Counted from the first letter of the stretch, positions 1 to 9,382 are shown. The stretch: 64,000 bases of DNA from Polyangium sp. y55x31 (GCF_029946505.1 NZ_JARZHG010000011.1:186001-250000), one strand, 5' to 3'. The notes: generated by a model from the sequence alone, not told the origin. A program made the numbers and translations.

Positions 1-886
1 AGAACTGCAGGTTCGGCGACCCGGGAATCGTGATCGGGGTCGAGGTGATGGCGTTCTGGCTGAACGTGATCTCGAAGAGGAACCCCGAGTTCGTGAAGCC
101 GTAGACGCTGCCTGCCCAGAACGCGATCCCGAAGACGTCCGAGTACCCGACCGCGCCCCAGTTCTTCACGAGCGCGCCCGTCTTCGGGTTCACCTCGATC
201 AGGCAATCGTCGCAGCCGTTGCCCTTCACCGTCAGGTACGTCCCGCCGCCCTTCACCGACACGATGTCCCCGCTCGACGAGTAGCCGCCGCCGATCGAGC
301 CGACGGTCGTCATGACCCCGGTGACCGTGTCGATCCGGACGTACGTCGCGTTCTGGTAACCGACGAGCACCTCGTTGTTCGGATCGAGCGTCCCGGCCGG
401 CACGAACGAGAGCGAGTTCGGGTAGCTGCCGCTCGCGATCTCCGTGCACTTCGCGGTCGTCTTGTCGATCCAGTAGAGCCCGGAGAAGCTCGTCCCGACG
501 ATCTTCGAGTCCTTGTCGATCGCGATGTCGATGACGTCGCCGCAGCCCTGGAAGTAGTCCACGACCGAGACCTGCTTCGTGTAGGGCTCGAGTTTGTACA
601 GCCGATCGGGGCTGTGTCCGAACACCTCCCCGGGCAGCTCGGGGTCGGGCGTGCCGCCGTCGGTCGGGAAGTCGAACCCGCCCGCGCCGCCCGTGCCGCC
701 CGCGCCGCCCTGCCCGGCCGATCCTCCCTGCCCCCCCGACCCGGCCGAGCCGCCTTGCCCTTGCCCCGCGGCGCCGCCCTCCCCATTCTGGAACGTGCCG
801 TCCGTGTTCGCAGCCGAGCAACCGAACACGAACGCCGAGGCCGCGATCACGGCGAACCAGGAAGGACGCAAGGAAGCTCTTCGCAT
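1..886 (-). CDS. Secreted propeller-like lipoprotein, 3' end outside the window
   Basis: The frame opens at an ATG at 886 with GGAG eight bases upstream and runs off the left edge of the window (295 codons seen). Residues 1-23 form a lipoprotein signal with lipobox VFGC (Cys23), followed by a Gly/Ala/Gln-rich linker to about residue 65. The rest contains short strand-like units with phrases such as GLYWIDKTTAKC and VRIDTVTGVMTTVGS, which resemble beta-propeller or surface-layer repeat proteins. An outer-membrane-anchored propeller is inferred. No catalytic motif is visible and the ligand is unknown. It is divergent from the next gene, with 224 bp between the two starts. Confidence 0.82.
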   Translation of the reverse strand, partial: MRRASLRPSWFAVIAASAFVFGCSAANTDGTFQNGEGGAAGQGQGGSAGSGGQGGSAGQGGAGGTGGAGGFDFPTDGGTPDPELPGEVFGHSPDRLYKLEPYTKQVSVVDYFQGCGDVIDIAIDKDSKIVGTSFSGLYWIDKTTAKCTEIASGSYPNSLSFVPAGTLDPNNEVLVGYQNATYVRIDTVTGVMTTVGSIGGGYSSSGDIVSVKGGGTYLTVKGNGCDDCLIEVNPKTGALVKNWGAVGYSDVFGIAFWAGSVYGFTNSGFLFEITFSQNAITSTPITIPGSPNLQF

Positions 887-1110
887 GGGCAAATCTCCGC
901 GAATTCGGCGTCTTCGCGAACGCCGATCCAGGAACGTAGGAGACCAGACCCCCTCCCGGGCGTCAAGGAGCGCCCCCGGACACGATTTTCGTAACGATTC
1001 CGGCCTGAACCGGCGGGAAGCGGCCGGGGTATTGTGGATGGCCTTGCATTCGGTAATGTGACGGAAACTCGGGATCACTTCCCCTCGGTCCACGCCGGAG
1101 GCTCCACACC

Positions 1111-3258
1111 ATGCTTCGCCGATCGCGACTCCTTTCTCTTTCTTTCCCCACGATCACGCTCGCCTTGCTCAGCGCCGTCGCCGGCTGCGGCGAACCCACC
1201 CCGGACACCACGGGCGGCATCGCACAGGGCGGCGCCGGCGGCACCGGGGGCCAGGGCGGCCAGGGCGGCGGCGGCACCGGCGGCACAGGCGGCCAGGGCG
1301 GCCAGGGCGGCGGCGGCACCGGGGGCACCGGCGGCATGGAAGGCTGCGCCCTCGGCACCACGCAGGCCTGTTACTCCGGGCCCGACGGCAGCCAGGGCGT
1401 CGGCCCGTGCAAGGCCGGCGTGCAGACGTGCGAGCCAAACGGCGAGTTCGGCGCGTGCGTCGACGAGGTCCTGCCCGCGACCGAGACCTGCAACGGCGTC
1501 GACGACGACTGCAACGGCGCGGTCGACGACAACCCGAGCTGCGTCTGCCAGCAGGGCGAACAGATGGACTGCTACGACGGCCCGCCCGGCACGGCCGGCA
1601 TGGGCGTCTGCGTGATGGGCAAGGCCACCTGCGCGCCCGACGGCCAGGGCTACGGCGCGTGCGAGAACCAGGTCCTGCCCTCGGCCGAGGTCTGCAACAT
1701 GCTCGACGACGACTGCGACGGCGTGGTCGACGACGGCATCGGCTGCGCCTGCGCGCCGAACACGACCGAGACCTGTTACACCGGACCGAACAACACGGCC
1801 GGCGTCGGCGTGTGCAAGGCCGGCACCCACACCTGCCTCCCCGACGGCACGGGCTACGGCGCCTGCATGGGCGAGGTCCTTCCCTCGCTCGACAACTGCG
1901 CCTCGCCGGCGGACGAGGACTGCAGCGGCGCGGCGCTCGCTTGCACGGGCAACCACGTCGCGAGCAAGCCGTTCGGCGACGCCTCGAACCAGATCGGCCT
2001 CGACGTCGCGATCGACGCCCAGGGCAACGTCTACACGATCGGCAACCTCGAGGGCACGATCAACTTCGGCGGCGCCATCGGCGCGCTCACGAGCGCGGGC
2101 AGCACCGACGTCATCGTCGTGAAGTACGATCCCACGGGCGCCGTCCTCTGGGCGAAGAAGTACGGCGACGCCTCGACCCAGATCGGCAACGGCATCGCCG
2201 TCGACGGCGCGGGCAACGTGTTCGTCACGGGCGCGTTCCAGGGCTCGATCAACTTCGGAGGAGGCCCCTTCACGAGCGCGGGCGGCGACGATCTCTTCGT
2301 CGCCAAGCTCGACACGAACGGTGGCCACCTCTGGACGAAGAGCGTCGGCAACACCGCGACCCAGCAGGGCGCGGACGTCGGCGTCGACGCCCAGGGCGGG
2401 GTCTACGTGACCGGCCACTTCTCGGGCAACCTCAACTTCGTCGGGGTCATCACCAACCAGGGAGGCTTCGACGCGTTGCTCCTCAAGTTCGCGAGCGCCA
2501 ACGGCAACCCGGTCTTTGGCAAGGGCTTCGGCGGCACGGGCACGCAGTACGGTTACGAGGTCGCGGTGACCCCCGCGGGGCAGGTGTCGCTCGTCGGCGC
2601 CTTCCAGAACCAGGCGAACTTCGGGGGCGGTAACCTCACGAGCGCGGGCGACTACGACATCGTGGTCGCTCGGTACGACAGCGCCGGCGGGCACCTGTGG
2701 AGCAAGGGCTTCGGCGACGCCTCGGAACAGCGCGCGCTCGCCGTGGCTGTTGATCCCAACAATGGCAGCGTGGTCGTCACGGGCGAGATGGCCGGTTCGG
2801 TCTCGTTCGACGGCGGCGCCACCACGCTCACGAGCGCGGACGGCACGGGCAACGTCGACGGGTTCGTCGCGAAGCTCGACGCCATGGGCAACCACGTCTG
2901 GAGCAAGAAGTTCGGCAACCCGAGCGCGCAGCGCGGCAAGGGCGTCGCGATCGACGTCTTCGGCAACATCGTGGTCACGGGCGAGTTCTTCAACCAGGTC
3001 GACTTCGGCGGCGGCGCGGTCGTGAGCGCGGGCGGGCGCGACGTCTTCGTGGCCAAGCTCAACCCGGACGGCGGGCCGCTTTGGGTTCGCCGGTACGGCA
3101 GTGGCATGATGACGGATCAGGCGGGCGAGGCCGTCGCGATCGACCCGCTGACGAACACCTGGGTGACGGGCTTCTTCGAAAACATCATCGACTTCGGCGG
3201 CGGCCCCTTCACCTCCGCCGGCGGAACCGACATGTTCCTCGCGAAGCTCGCTCCCTGA
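1111..3258 (+). CDS. Lipoprotein with three MopE-like Cys repeats and an SBBP-type beta-propeller
   Basis: This 715-residue protein has a lipobox AVAGC (Cys26), a Gly-Thr-Gln-rich linker (about 37-75), then three consecutive units of about 65 residues carrying the C-N-G-V-D-D-D-C-N-G type signature. That signature matches the MopE-like putative metal-binding repeat, in which Asp and Cys residues are spaced as in a calcium-loop scaffold. From about residue 280 to the end there are seven or so SBBP-type blades with recurring GDASxQxG, ITGxFxGxxxFGG and SAGGxDxFVAKL phrases. It is probably a surface-exposed adhesin or scaffold. The ATG at 1111 follows GGAGG. A terminator hairpin follows the stop. 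Confidence 0.93.
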   Translation: MLRRSRLLSLSFPTITLALLSAVAGCGEPTPDTTGGIAQGGAGGTGGQGGQGGGGTGGTGGQGGQGGGGTGGTGGMEGCALGTTQACYSGPDGSQGVGPCKAGVQTCEPNGEFGACVDEVLPATETCNGVDDDCNGAVDDNPSCVCQQGEQMDCYDGPPGTAGMGVCVMGKATCAPDGQGYGACENQVLPSAEVCNMLDDDCDGVVDDGIGCACAPNTTETCYTGPNNTAGVGVCKAGTHTCLPDGTGYGACMGEVLPSLDNCASPADEDCSGAALACTGNHVASKPFGDASNQIGLDVAIDAQGNVYTIGNLEGTINFGGAIGALTSAGSTDVIVVKYDPTGAVLWAKKYGDASTQIGNGIAVDGAGNVFVTGAFQGSINFGGGPFTSAGGDDLFVAKLDTNGGHLWTKSVGNTATQQGADVGVDAQGGVYVTGHFSGNLNFVGVITNQGGFDALLLKFASANGNPVFGKGFGGTGTQYGYEVAVTPAGQVSLVGAFQNQANFGGGNLTSAGDYDIVVARYDSAGGHLWSKGFGDASEQRALAVAVDPNNGSVVVTGEMAGSVSFDGGATTLTSADGTGNVDGFVAKLDAMGNHVWSKKFGNPSAQRGKGVAIDVFGNIVVTGEFFNQVDFGGGAVVSAGGRDVFVAKLNPDGGPLWVRRYGSGMMTDQAGEAVAIDPLTNTWVTGFFENIIDFGGGPFTSAGGTDMFLAKLAP

Positions 3259-3267
3259 ACTTCCCCC

Positions 3268-3298
3268 GGGGGGTCCGCTCGAACGAACCCCCCTTTTT
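3268..3298 (+). terminator. Rho-independent terminator after the propeller lipoprotein
   Basis: GGGGGGT (3268-3274) pairs with ACCCCCC (3287-3293) across a 12-base loop and is followed at once by TTTTT. It lies 9 bp after the stop at 3258. Confidence 0.75.
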
Positions 3299-3357
3299 CG
3301 ACGCTTGGGGCTACGCTCGGACGATCCGAGCTACGCCCCAAACCCCTCTCCAGGACC

Positions 3358-3900
3358 ATGCACCCTCTTCACGATATTCACGTCGTCCCGTCCACCATCG
3401 ACGAGTTCGTCCCTGCGGTCATCGAGATCCCGCGTGGATCCAAGCTCAAGTACGAGCTCGACAAGCGCACGGGCCTGCTCATGCTCGACCGTGTCCTCTA
3501 TTCGTCGGTCCACTACCCTGCGAATTACGGGTTCATCCCGCAGACACACGCCGGCGACGGTGATCCGCTCGACATCCTCGTCTTGATGCAGGAGCCCGTG
3601 CATCCGCTGACCATCGTGCGCGCCCGGCCGGTCGGCGGGTTTCGCATGCGGGACGACAAGGGCGTCGACGACAAGATCGTCGCCGTGGCCGTCGACGATC
3701 CTGCGTATGCCCATTACGAGGAGGCGACGGAGCTCCCGCCGCACGTCCTCGCCGAGATCCGGCGGTTCTTTCAGGACTACAAGATCCTCGAGGGCAAGAT
3801 CAGCGAGGTCGACGACCTCTACGATCGCAAGCGCGCGCTCGAGGTGATTGCCGAATCCATCGCGACCTACCGCAAGGACGCGGCCTGGGGCAAACCCTGA
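3358..3900 (+). CDS. ppa: Inorganic pyrophosphatase
   Basis: Family I soluble pyrophosphatase, which hydrolyses PPi to two phosphates in the cytoplasm and pulls biosynthetic reactions forward. The 180-residue length is normal for the bacterial family. Visible active-site elements are the DGDPLD metal-binding signature (Asp67, Asp69, Asp72), the acidic DDKGVDDK block (about 99-106), YEL near residue 32, Arg45 and the FFQDYK segment near 140. The gene stands alone between two terminator hairpins and is convergent with the metalloprotease gene. Confidence 0.97.
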   Translation: MHPLHDIHVVPSTIDEFVPAVIEIPRGSKLKYELDKRTGLLMLDRVLYSSVHYPANYGFIPQTHAGDGDPLDILVLMQEPVHPLTIVRARPVGGFRMRDDKGVDDKIVAVAVDDPAYAHYEEATELPPHVLAEIRRFFQDYKILEGKISEVDDLYDRKRALEVIAESIATYRKDAAWGKP

Positions 3901-3904
3901 AATG

Positions 3905-3945
3905 AAAAAGGGGTCCCGGCGCAGGCCAGGACCCCTTTCTTTTTC
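3905..3945. terminator. Bidirectional terminator between ppa and the convergent metalloprotease gene
   Basis: A perfect 10-bp stem, AAAGGGGTCC (3907-3916) with GGACCCCTTT (3929-3938), is flanked by A-tract and T-tract on opposite sides. It therefore has the shape of an intrinsic terminator on both strands, as fits its place between two convergent genes. Confidence 0.88.
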
Positions 3946-3966
3946 CCTCGATACGACTTCAGTCGA

Positions 3967-4827
3967 TCACTTGTTGCCCTTGCCGCCGCCGCCGCTGCCG
4001 CCGCCGCTGCCCGGGGCGCCGTAGAGCAGGGCCGCGCCCGCCTTGTCCTGGCTCGTCAGCGTGAGCGCCCACGAGTTCGTCCCATTGCACTGCGGGTAGT
4101 GCATGACGGAGCTCGAATCGTAGGGCGTGAGGCCACGCCAGTTGTTGTCCTCGAAGCAGGCGCCGGCCTCGGGCCGCGTGTGCTCGTGCCGGAAGCCGAG
4201 CGTGTGGCCGAGCTCGTGGCGCAGGACGCCGTCGAGCGAGATGCCTTGCGACGTGAAGGCCGTGTTGTCGATGAGCACGTTGCGGCCGTTGCGGCTCGTG
4301 TTCGGGAAGAACGCGCGCGCGAGGTACTGCCCGCCCACGTTCACCGGACGAACGTCGAAGATCACGTTCTTGTTTTGCGCCGAGCAATTCGCGTCCTGAT
4401 CACTCTTGTGGACGAAATTCACGTTCGCGGCGCCTTCCCAGGCGCCCGTGGCCGTGTTCATCGCATTCACGACGGCGCTGTAGCGGCTGCCGAAGCCCGT
4501 GCTGATGCAATACGTGATGTTCAGCGCCGTCGCCGAATCCCACTTCACGTCGCTGCCGCCCGAGGTCATGACCGCGAGCGCGCCCTGCTGCACGTGCTCG
4601 AGGTAAAACGCTTCGAGCTCGGCTTCGCTGAACATGGGCGTATCGCCGTCGACGATGTAAACGCCCGTATCCGGCTCCTGATAGGCGTTCGCCTTGAACT
4701 CCTCCCAGCTCATCCCCGTGCTATCGACGTTTTCGACGTCGCCCGGCTCGCCGGTTTCGGCGACGCAGCCGGTCGCGAGGGCAGCGGAGAGGGCGAGCAA
4801 TCCATAAACGAGGCCAAGCTTCTTCAT
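3967..4827 (-). CDS. Secreted zinc metalloprotease lipoprotein (M57 'HEIGH'-like)
   Basis: The 286-residue product starts at ATG 4827, preceded by AAGGAG, rather than at the in-frame upstream ATG at 4860. It has a lipobox ATGC (Cys21). The zinc site HELGHTLGFRH (His204, Glu205, His208, His214) is followed by a Met-turn SSVMHYP (Met242), so it is a metzincin-type protease. The HE-G-H spacing and overall length fit the dual-action HEIGH (peptidase M57) family common in myxobacteria, but family assignment is from memory. Paired cysteines (Cys107, Cys148, Cys224, Cys247) suggest disulfides. The tail is Gly-rich. A role in predation or degradation outside the cell is inferred. Confidence 0.9.
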   Translation of the reverse strand: MKKLGLVYGLLALSAALATGCVAETGEPGDVENVDSTGMSWEEFKANAYQEPDTGVYIVDGDTPMFSEAELEAFYLEHVQQGALAVMTSGGSDVKWDSATALNITYCISTGFGSRYSAVVNAMNTATGAWEGAANVNFVHKSDQDANCSAQNKNVIFDVRPVNVGGQYLARAFFPNTSRNGRNVLIDNTAFTSQGISLDGVLRHELGHTLGFRHEHTRPEAGACFEDNNWRGLTPYDSSSVMHYPQCNGTNSWALTLTSQDKAGAALLYGAPGSGGGSGGGGKGNK

Positions 4828-4919
4828 GGGCGACGACTCCTTGTTCCGATTCGTGACCATCCCGGACAGCGCGAAGGTCTACCAGGATCGGAAAGACACG
4901 TCGATATGGTAATTTTTGT

Positions 4920-4944
4920 GACCGGCACCTGAAAATGTCCGGTC
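4920..4944. promoter_or_regulatory. Inverted repeat in the divergent promoter region
   Basis: GACCGG (4920-4925) and CCGGTC (4939-4944) face each other across 13 bases, about 95 bp upstream of the metalloprotease start and 145 bp upstream of the divergent membrane protein. It could be an operator. There is no second copy to support this. Confidence 0.3.
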
Positions 4945-5088
4945 CGAGCGTCGTAATGGCGCGGGGGAAAAGGCGCGGGAGGTGACCGGGCTCGCCACCT
5001 TGTCTCCTCGAACCCTGCACCCTAACTCCTCGGATGCCACGGAACGTTCGGCGCTCCTCGGACGTCCATCGATCGAGGCCGAGGTCAC

Positions 5089-5736
5089 ATGGAGAACGTC
5101 ATTCTCGTTGTGGGATTCCTGCTCCTGCCGTCGCTGCTGTACGTGGTGGGTCGTATCGCGGGGCGCGACGTGTGGGGGCTCGTTCTGTCGCGTTACGAGA
5201 AGCGCGGCGCAAGCGCGTACCGCGCCGCCGAGGTGCCGGTCTGGGTCCCCGGCAAGGCGCCGCGTTCGGTGAGGGCCGCCGCGATCACGAGTTTCCTGCT
5301 CGGACAGATGGTCATCCCGGGGGCGCTCGCGGCGCTTGTCGGGCTCGTCATGTGCCTGGAGATGCTCGGCAGGTCCCCCGGGGTCATGGATCGCATGGTC
5401 CTCATCCTCACGCTCTCGGCGCCGAGCGGGCTTTACGTGGCCGGGGCGCTGCTCATGCTCGGCAGCCTCCTGCTCCGCCGCGGCCCGAACGCAGCCGCGC
5501 GGGCCCGCTGGATCGGACGTTGGTCCGTCCTGCACAATGTCCTCTTGATCGCGGCGCTCCTCGTCGCGTGTGGCCCGAAGCGTGATCTCGTGCCGATCGT
5601 CGTGTATGCGCTCATCTCGCTCGCGCACGCGGCGCTTCTCTTCGTCGCGGCGAGGGCGCTCGACGCCCACGACCTTTCACAGGCCGGGGAAAACCTGCCC
5701 TCGCCGGGCGAGGCGGCCACCACGGCCGCCGGTTAA
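5089..5736 (+). CDS. Five-helix membrane protein of unknown function
   Basis: A 215-residue protein with about five hydrophobic segments (roughly 2-22, 65-90, 103-130, 146-163, 168-190) joined by short Arg-rich loops. I recognise no family. The ATG is preceded by GAGG four bases upstream. Its TAA (5734-5736) overlaps the stop codon of the convergent surface-repeat gene (5733-5735), so the two genes share their last bases. Confidence 0.75.
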   Translation: MENVILVVGFLLLPSLLYVVGRIAGRDVWGLVLSRYEKRGASAYRAAEVPVWVPGKAPRSVRAAAITSFLLGQMVIPGALAALVGLVMCLEMLGRSPGVMDRMVLILTLSAPSGLYVAGALLMLGSLLLRRGPNAAARARWIGRWSVLHNVLLIAALLVACGPKRDLVPIVVYALISLAHAALLFVAARALDAHDLSQAGENLPSPGEAATTAAG

Positions 5737-6977
5737 AGCTCGATTCCGGCCGTCCCCTCCGGCAGGATCGAAAATCTGAGCGTATCCGATCCCTGCACCG
5801 CCATCGCCACCCCGCCCCCGACGAACGGCACGAGCCGTTTGGCAATCTCGAACGAAAAGAGCACGCGCGCCTTGTACAACTCGTCGTGCGTCGTGAGCGG
5901 CACGCCCTCGGCGAAGAGCCGGTTGCCGCCGAGATCCCCGGCCAGCGCGAATCCTTCCGCGATCGGCACGCGCGCGCCCAGCGTGAGCCCCGCCGTGAAT
6001 GCCGCTTGCCGTTTCCCCTCCGGGAGCGGCCGATTGTGCAGGCCTATCCCGAGGATCGAATACGCATAAGCGCTCGCGAATTTGACCCCCAGGTTCGCGA
6101 AGATCGAATTCGAGCCCCAGATCACGGGGTGCACCCCGCCGCGCCGCGGGATCGGCACGAGGCCGAGCGATTCGCCTTCGAGCTTGTCCGTGACGTTGAG
6201 GACCCCCACCTGCACGCCCTTGATTCGTCGCGCCACGTTGATGAGCCCGATCTGCACGCCGCGCACCTCGGCCGAGACGTTCACGATTCCGAGCTGCAAG
6301 CCGTCGACCCGCCCGATGTTCGTCCCGCCCGCGATCTGCAGCCCCCGGACCTTTCCACGCGCGACCGAGACGAGCCCGCCGGCGAGGACGCCGTCGACGT
6401 CGGCATACACGTAACTCGCCATTCCTGCGAACGCGAGGCCGGTCATCCGCCCGCTCGTCCACCCCATGAGCCCCGCGATCTGCGCGCCCGCGAAATCGCC
6501 GCGCGCGATGGAAAAGATGCCATCGATCTCGAGCCCCTCGGCGCGCCCATCGACGACGTGCGCGAGCCCGATCTGCGCGCCCCGCATGTCGTATCCGACC
6601 CAGCCCACGGGCCCGATCTGCAAGCCGCCGAGGTAGCCGATCCGGCCGAGCACGAGGGCCAGGTCGAAGTGGGTGAAGATGTCCGGCGCCCCGATGTTGG
6701 TGCTCATCGGATAGAGGAACCCGAAGTTGACGGGGCGGTACGGGACGGTCTCGGGCGCCGGCGGCGGAGGCTCCTCGACGACGACGGGAGGCGGATACTC
6801 CGGGTCGGGAATGGGCGCGGGCGCGGGCGCGGGAATGGCGACGGGCGCGGGAGTGGAGGTGGATGCGGGCTCGGGTTCGTCCGCGGCCGCGGGGGCGCCG
6901 AGCAGGCCGAGGGCGAGCGCGGCGGCCGCGGCGAGTGTTCTCCTTGCGGGGGCGTTGGGATCGGGACGCGGCGTCAT
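5733..6977 (-). CDS. LA_2272-type surface-repeat protein
   Basis: The 414-residue protein has a cleavable signal peptide (Ala/Leu-rich, about 12-32) and a Pro/Ala-rich linker to residue 75. It then carries a long run of short repeats of the form G-hydrophobic-Q-hydrophobic-G-hydrophobic-hydrophobic-N-V, for example VDGLQLGIVNVSAEVRGVQ and IKGVQVGVLNV. This pattern matches the surface-repeat family first named in Leptospira (LA_2272), expected to form a regular beta structure at the cell surface. The C-terminal third (GLTLGARVPIAEGFALAGD) looks like outer-membrane beta strands. Function unknown. Confidence 0.87.
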   Translation of the reverse strand: MTPRPDPNAPARRTLAAAAALALGLLGAPAAADEPEPASTSTPAPVAIPAPAPAPIPDPEYPPPVVVEEPPPPAPETVPYRPVNFGFLYPMSTNIGAPDIFTHFDLALVLGRIGYLGGLQIGPVGWVGYDMRGAQIGLAHVVDGRAEGLEIDGIFSIARGDFAGAQIAGLMGWTSGRMTGLAFAGMASYVYADVDGVLAGGLVSVARGKVRGLQIAGGTNIGRVDGLQLGIVNVSAEVRGVQIGLINVARRIKGVQVGVLNVTDKLEGESLGLVPIPRRGGVHPVIWGSNSIFANLGVKFASAYAYSILGIGLHNRPLPEGKRQAAFTAGLTLGARVPIAEGFALAGDLGGNRLFAEGVPLTTHDELYKARVLFSFEIAKRLVPFVGGGVAMAVQGSDTLRFSILPEGTAGIEL

Positions 6978-7165
6978 GGCGCAGGCCCGAGCCTAACCGT
7001 TCTCGGGCGGGGTGCGAAGGACCCTCGTTGCATGTGCGTCGCAGGGCAATCTCGTCGCCTCGCCGACCCTGCCCCAGATCCAGAGCCGCGACGACGTGAG
7101 CTGGAGCAGCAGGCGCGTCGAGGCGGGCTTGGCCGTTCTCGGGCGTCTCGTGCTATTTCCATCGG

Positions 7166-7540
7166 ATGACGCGAACCGTCTGTCTCCGCGCGCTCTTTCC
7201 GCTCTTGCTCGTCGCGTGTGACCCCGCCGGTCACCTTCGGGTGGCCGTGGTGCGCGACGGCGCGGGGCCCGTTCGTGAGCCCGTCGCGAATGCCTCGGTA
7301 TGGCTCGAGTGTCCGATCGGGGAGAAGCAGAAGCTCGGTTCGATGCGGGCCGCAGGGCAGTTTTTCACCACGCAGATCCCGGCCGTCGATCTCGACTGCG
7401 TCGTCGTCATCGAGACGCCCGACGGCGGAGGTGGTCGGTATCGCGTGCGGGATCTCTGCGTGGACGAGCCGCTGCGCGAAGGTTACGGCTGCAAGCAGGC
7501 GTTTCTCTACGTCGCGGTTGGACGCGGCCCTGGGGGCTAG
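7166..7540 (+). CDS. Small lipoprotein, unknown function
   Basis: A 124-residue protein with a short lipoprotein signal ending LLLVAC (Cys18). The mature part has alternating hydrophobic residues (VANASVWLEC, VDLDCVVVIETPDG) suggestive of a small beta sandwich of the carboxypeptidase-regulatory or Cna-B type. That is inference only. No good ribosome binding site is seen before this ATG. Confidence 0.72.
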   Translation: MTRTVCLRALFPLLLVACDPAGHLRVAVVRDGAGPVREPVANASVWLECPIGEKQKLGSMRAAGQFFTTQIPAVDLDCVVVIETPDGGGGRYRVRDLCVDEPLREGYGCKQAFLYVAVGRGPGG

Positions 7541-7648
7541 GGTGGGCCAGCACATCGGAGGTTGCCACGGGAGCCGATCCTCGTGCAGAATGGGCCCATT
7601 CGGAGTTCCATGCCGGGAAACGGAGGCGCGGCAAGCTCGGAGGCGACG

Positions 7649-8011
7649 ATGGAACCGGAGAACGGCAGACCGGCGAAGTACGGGCAAGGGCTCGTCCTCG
7701 ATGTCCTCGCGATCTGCGCGCCGATTGCCGCGATCGTCGTCTACGTCCTCTTCTTCAAGCCGCCCGCCGAGGTCCTGCGACATCTCGACGGCGCATCACT
7801 CGTCGCCCGAAAAGAACACGCGCTCGCAGCGGCGACGCGCGCCGCCGAAGAAGCGCAGAAGGCGAAGGACGATGAGCTGCGGGCCGCGTTGCAGAGGGCG
7901 CTCGATGAACTGAGCGCGTCCCGCGGGCCAACGAGATGCGGTGGGGCTCAGCTATGGCCGAGAGAGCCCTGCGACTGCCAGCCGGGTGATCCGCTCTGCT
8001 CCTGCTTGTAA
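7649..8011 (+). CDS. Single-pass membrane protein with Cys-rich tail
   Basis: About 120 residues from the ATG at 7649, chosen because GGAGG lies five bases upstream. In-frame ATGs at 7610 (GGAG four bases upstream) and 7562 are alternatives. One transmembrane segment (about 14-34) is followed by an Ala/Glu/Lys-rich helix (about 50-85, likely coiled coil) and a C-terminal CDCQPGDPLCSCL motif. Function unknown. It is convergent with the next gene, 11 bp away. Confidence 0.68.
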   Translation: MEPENGRPAKYGQGLVLDVLAICAPIAAIVVYVLFFKPPAEVLRHLDGASLVARKEHALAAATRAAEEAQKAKDDELRAALQRALDELSASRGPTRCGGAQLWPREPCDCQPGDPLCSCL

Positions 8012-8022
8012 AACGCCGCCCG

Positions 8023-8664
8023 CTAAACGCCCGTCGGGGTCGACCGCGCCCCGCGCAAAAGCCTCGTAATCCCCCAGAACACCCAGCGAACGCCGAGGCA
8101 GCCCGCGAAGATCGCGGCGATGAACGTCGCCGCCACCGCCAATCCGCCGAGGTAGCTCAGGCGCCAGTCGCCGGGCGGTATGACCTTGGGCGCGTGGTCG
8201 CAAGGGCCGTCGATGGTGCACGTCGGATCCAACGAGATCGCAGCATGGTGGACGCCGAGCCCGAGGAGACCGAGCAAGGAGGCCGCAACGAAGACCACGG
8301 CGAGCAGGAGCGAAAGCCACGCTGTCCAGCGGAAGAACGCGCCTTCCTTCCGACGCGGGACGAGCAGGGCCAGTCCGACGACCCCGGTCGACCATTGCAT
8401 GACCTGGACCGCCATCTCGGCCATCGCCTTGTTCGAGGCGTGCGCGGAAATCCCGCGCGCCGAGCCCGTCACACCATTCCAGAGCCCGGCCACGCGCAGC
8501 AAGTAGTCCTTCTGGATCGCCCACGCCGCGATGCCGAACGCCGCGCCGAGGACCAGGAGCCCGAGGACGATCACCACCGGCCGGATCCGATCGATCACGG
8601 CGCTGATTCGCGCGATCCCGCCGATCGGTTGGCTCACGGCGAATCGTGCCTCGGCTTCGGGCAT
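8023..8664 (-). CDS. Four-helix membrane protein, unknown function
   Basis: From the ATG at 8664 the product has 213 residues. The frame remains open upstream to 8841, but that extension is Arg/Gly-rich with no clear start. Four hydrophobic segments are visible: about 27-52 (VVIVLGLLVLGAAFGIAAW), 88-103, 113-138 and 165-190. A Cys pair (CTIDGPC) lies in the loop between the third and fourth. I recognise no family. Confidence 0.72.
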   Translation of the reverse strand: MPEAEARFAVSQPIGGIARISAVIDRIRPVVIVLGLLVLGAAFGIAAWAIQKDYLLRVAGLWNGVTGSARGISAHASNKAMAEMAVQVMQWSTGVVGLALLVPRRKEGAFFRWTAWLSLLLAVVFVAASLLGLLGLGVHHAAISLDPTCTIDGPCDHAPKVIPPGDWRLSYLGGLAVAATFIAAIFAGCLGVRWVFWGITRLLRGARSTPTGV

Positions 8665-8943
8665 TCTTCTGCCTGCGTAGCAGCCGCGGGAGGCCGGCAC
8701 AAGCATGGAAGGCGAGCCCGGAGAGGCCGAACACGTAGGCCGCCGCCTTCCGGAGATCGTTCTTCCAAGGGTGGCCGAGGCTCGGCCATCGCCGCCGGCA
8801 TTCGCGCGTCGGTCGTGGACACACGCCGGCGAGCATCCCATATGATCCGTGGGTTCGATCGGCAGAGCGGGGGCCGGCTCGTACGAGCTTGGCCTCGAAG
8901 CTCGTAGGGCCGATCGTGCACCGTTGAAAGCAAGGAGGACGTG

Positions 8944-9309
8944 ATGTTGAAAAGAACACGGTTCGTTGCGCTGGGGTTCGTGGCTCTCCTTGCGATTTCA
9001 AAAGATGCCTCGGCGCAGTGCGTCCAGACGGTGGAAATCCACAATGCAACGGAGGACCGCCGGAACTTCGTCCTCGCATGCGGGACGAGCTCCTCTTCCA
9101 ACTTCTCGCTCGAGCCCAACGAGACCCACAAGTACATTTGCACGTCGAGCCATTCGTGCGGCAGTGACACGGGCATGTACATCTCGTTCGCTCCCTCATC
9201 CCGCCCGGGGGCCCGAAGAAAGCACTACCAATTGTACGACAAAATGACCTACAACTTCGGGATGATTGGGGACGACATCGACTTGTTCCCGATGGTGTGG
9301 AGCCGGTAG
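8944..9309 (+). CDS. Small secreted Cys-containing protein
   Basis: A strong AAGGAGG sits five bases before the ATG at 8944. The 121-residue product has a signal peptide ending near DASAQ, then a mature domain of about 97 residues with four cysteines and phrases such as VEIHNATEDRRNFVLAC. The pattern suggests a small disulfide-bonded beta domain. No homologue recognised. Convergent with the next small secreted protein. Confidence 0.78.
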   Translation: MLKRTRFVALGFVALLAISKDASAQCVQTVEIHNATEDRRNFVLACGTSSSSNFSLEPNETHKYICTSSHSCGSDTGMYISFAPSSRPGARRKHYQLYDKMTYNFGMIGDDIDLFPMVWSR

Positions 9310-9382
9310 CAGAACGTCACGGCGTTCCGGTTGCCTACCCGAAGGAGAACATGTCGCGCACGTGGACTTCGTGCAATCGTAT

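Noticed and set aside
1075-2895. 606-codon minus-strand open frame
   Set aside because: It lies opposite the MopE/propeller lipoprotein and only mirrors its repeats; no start site or domain.
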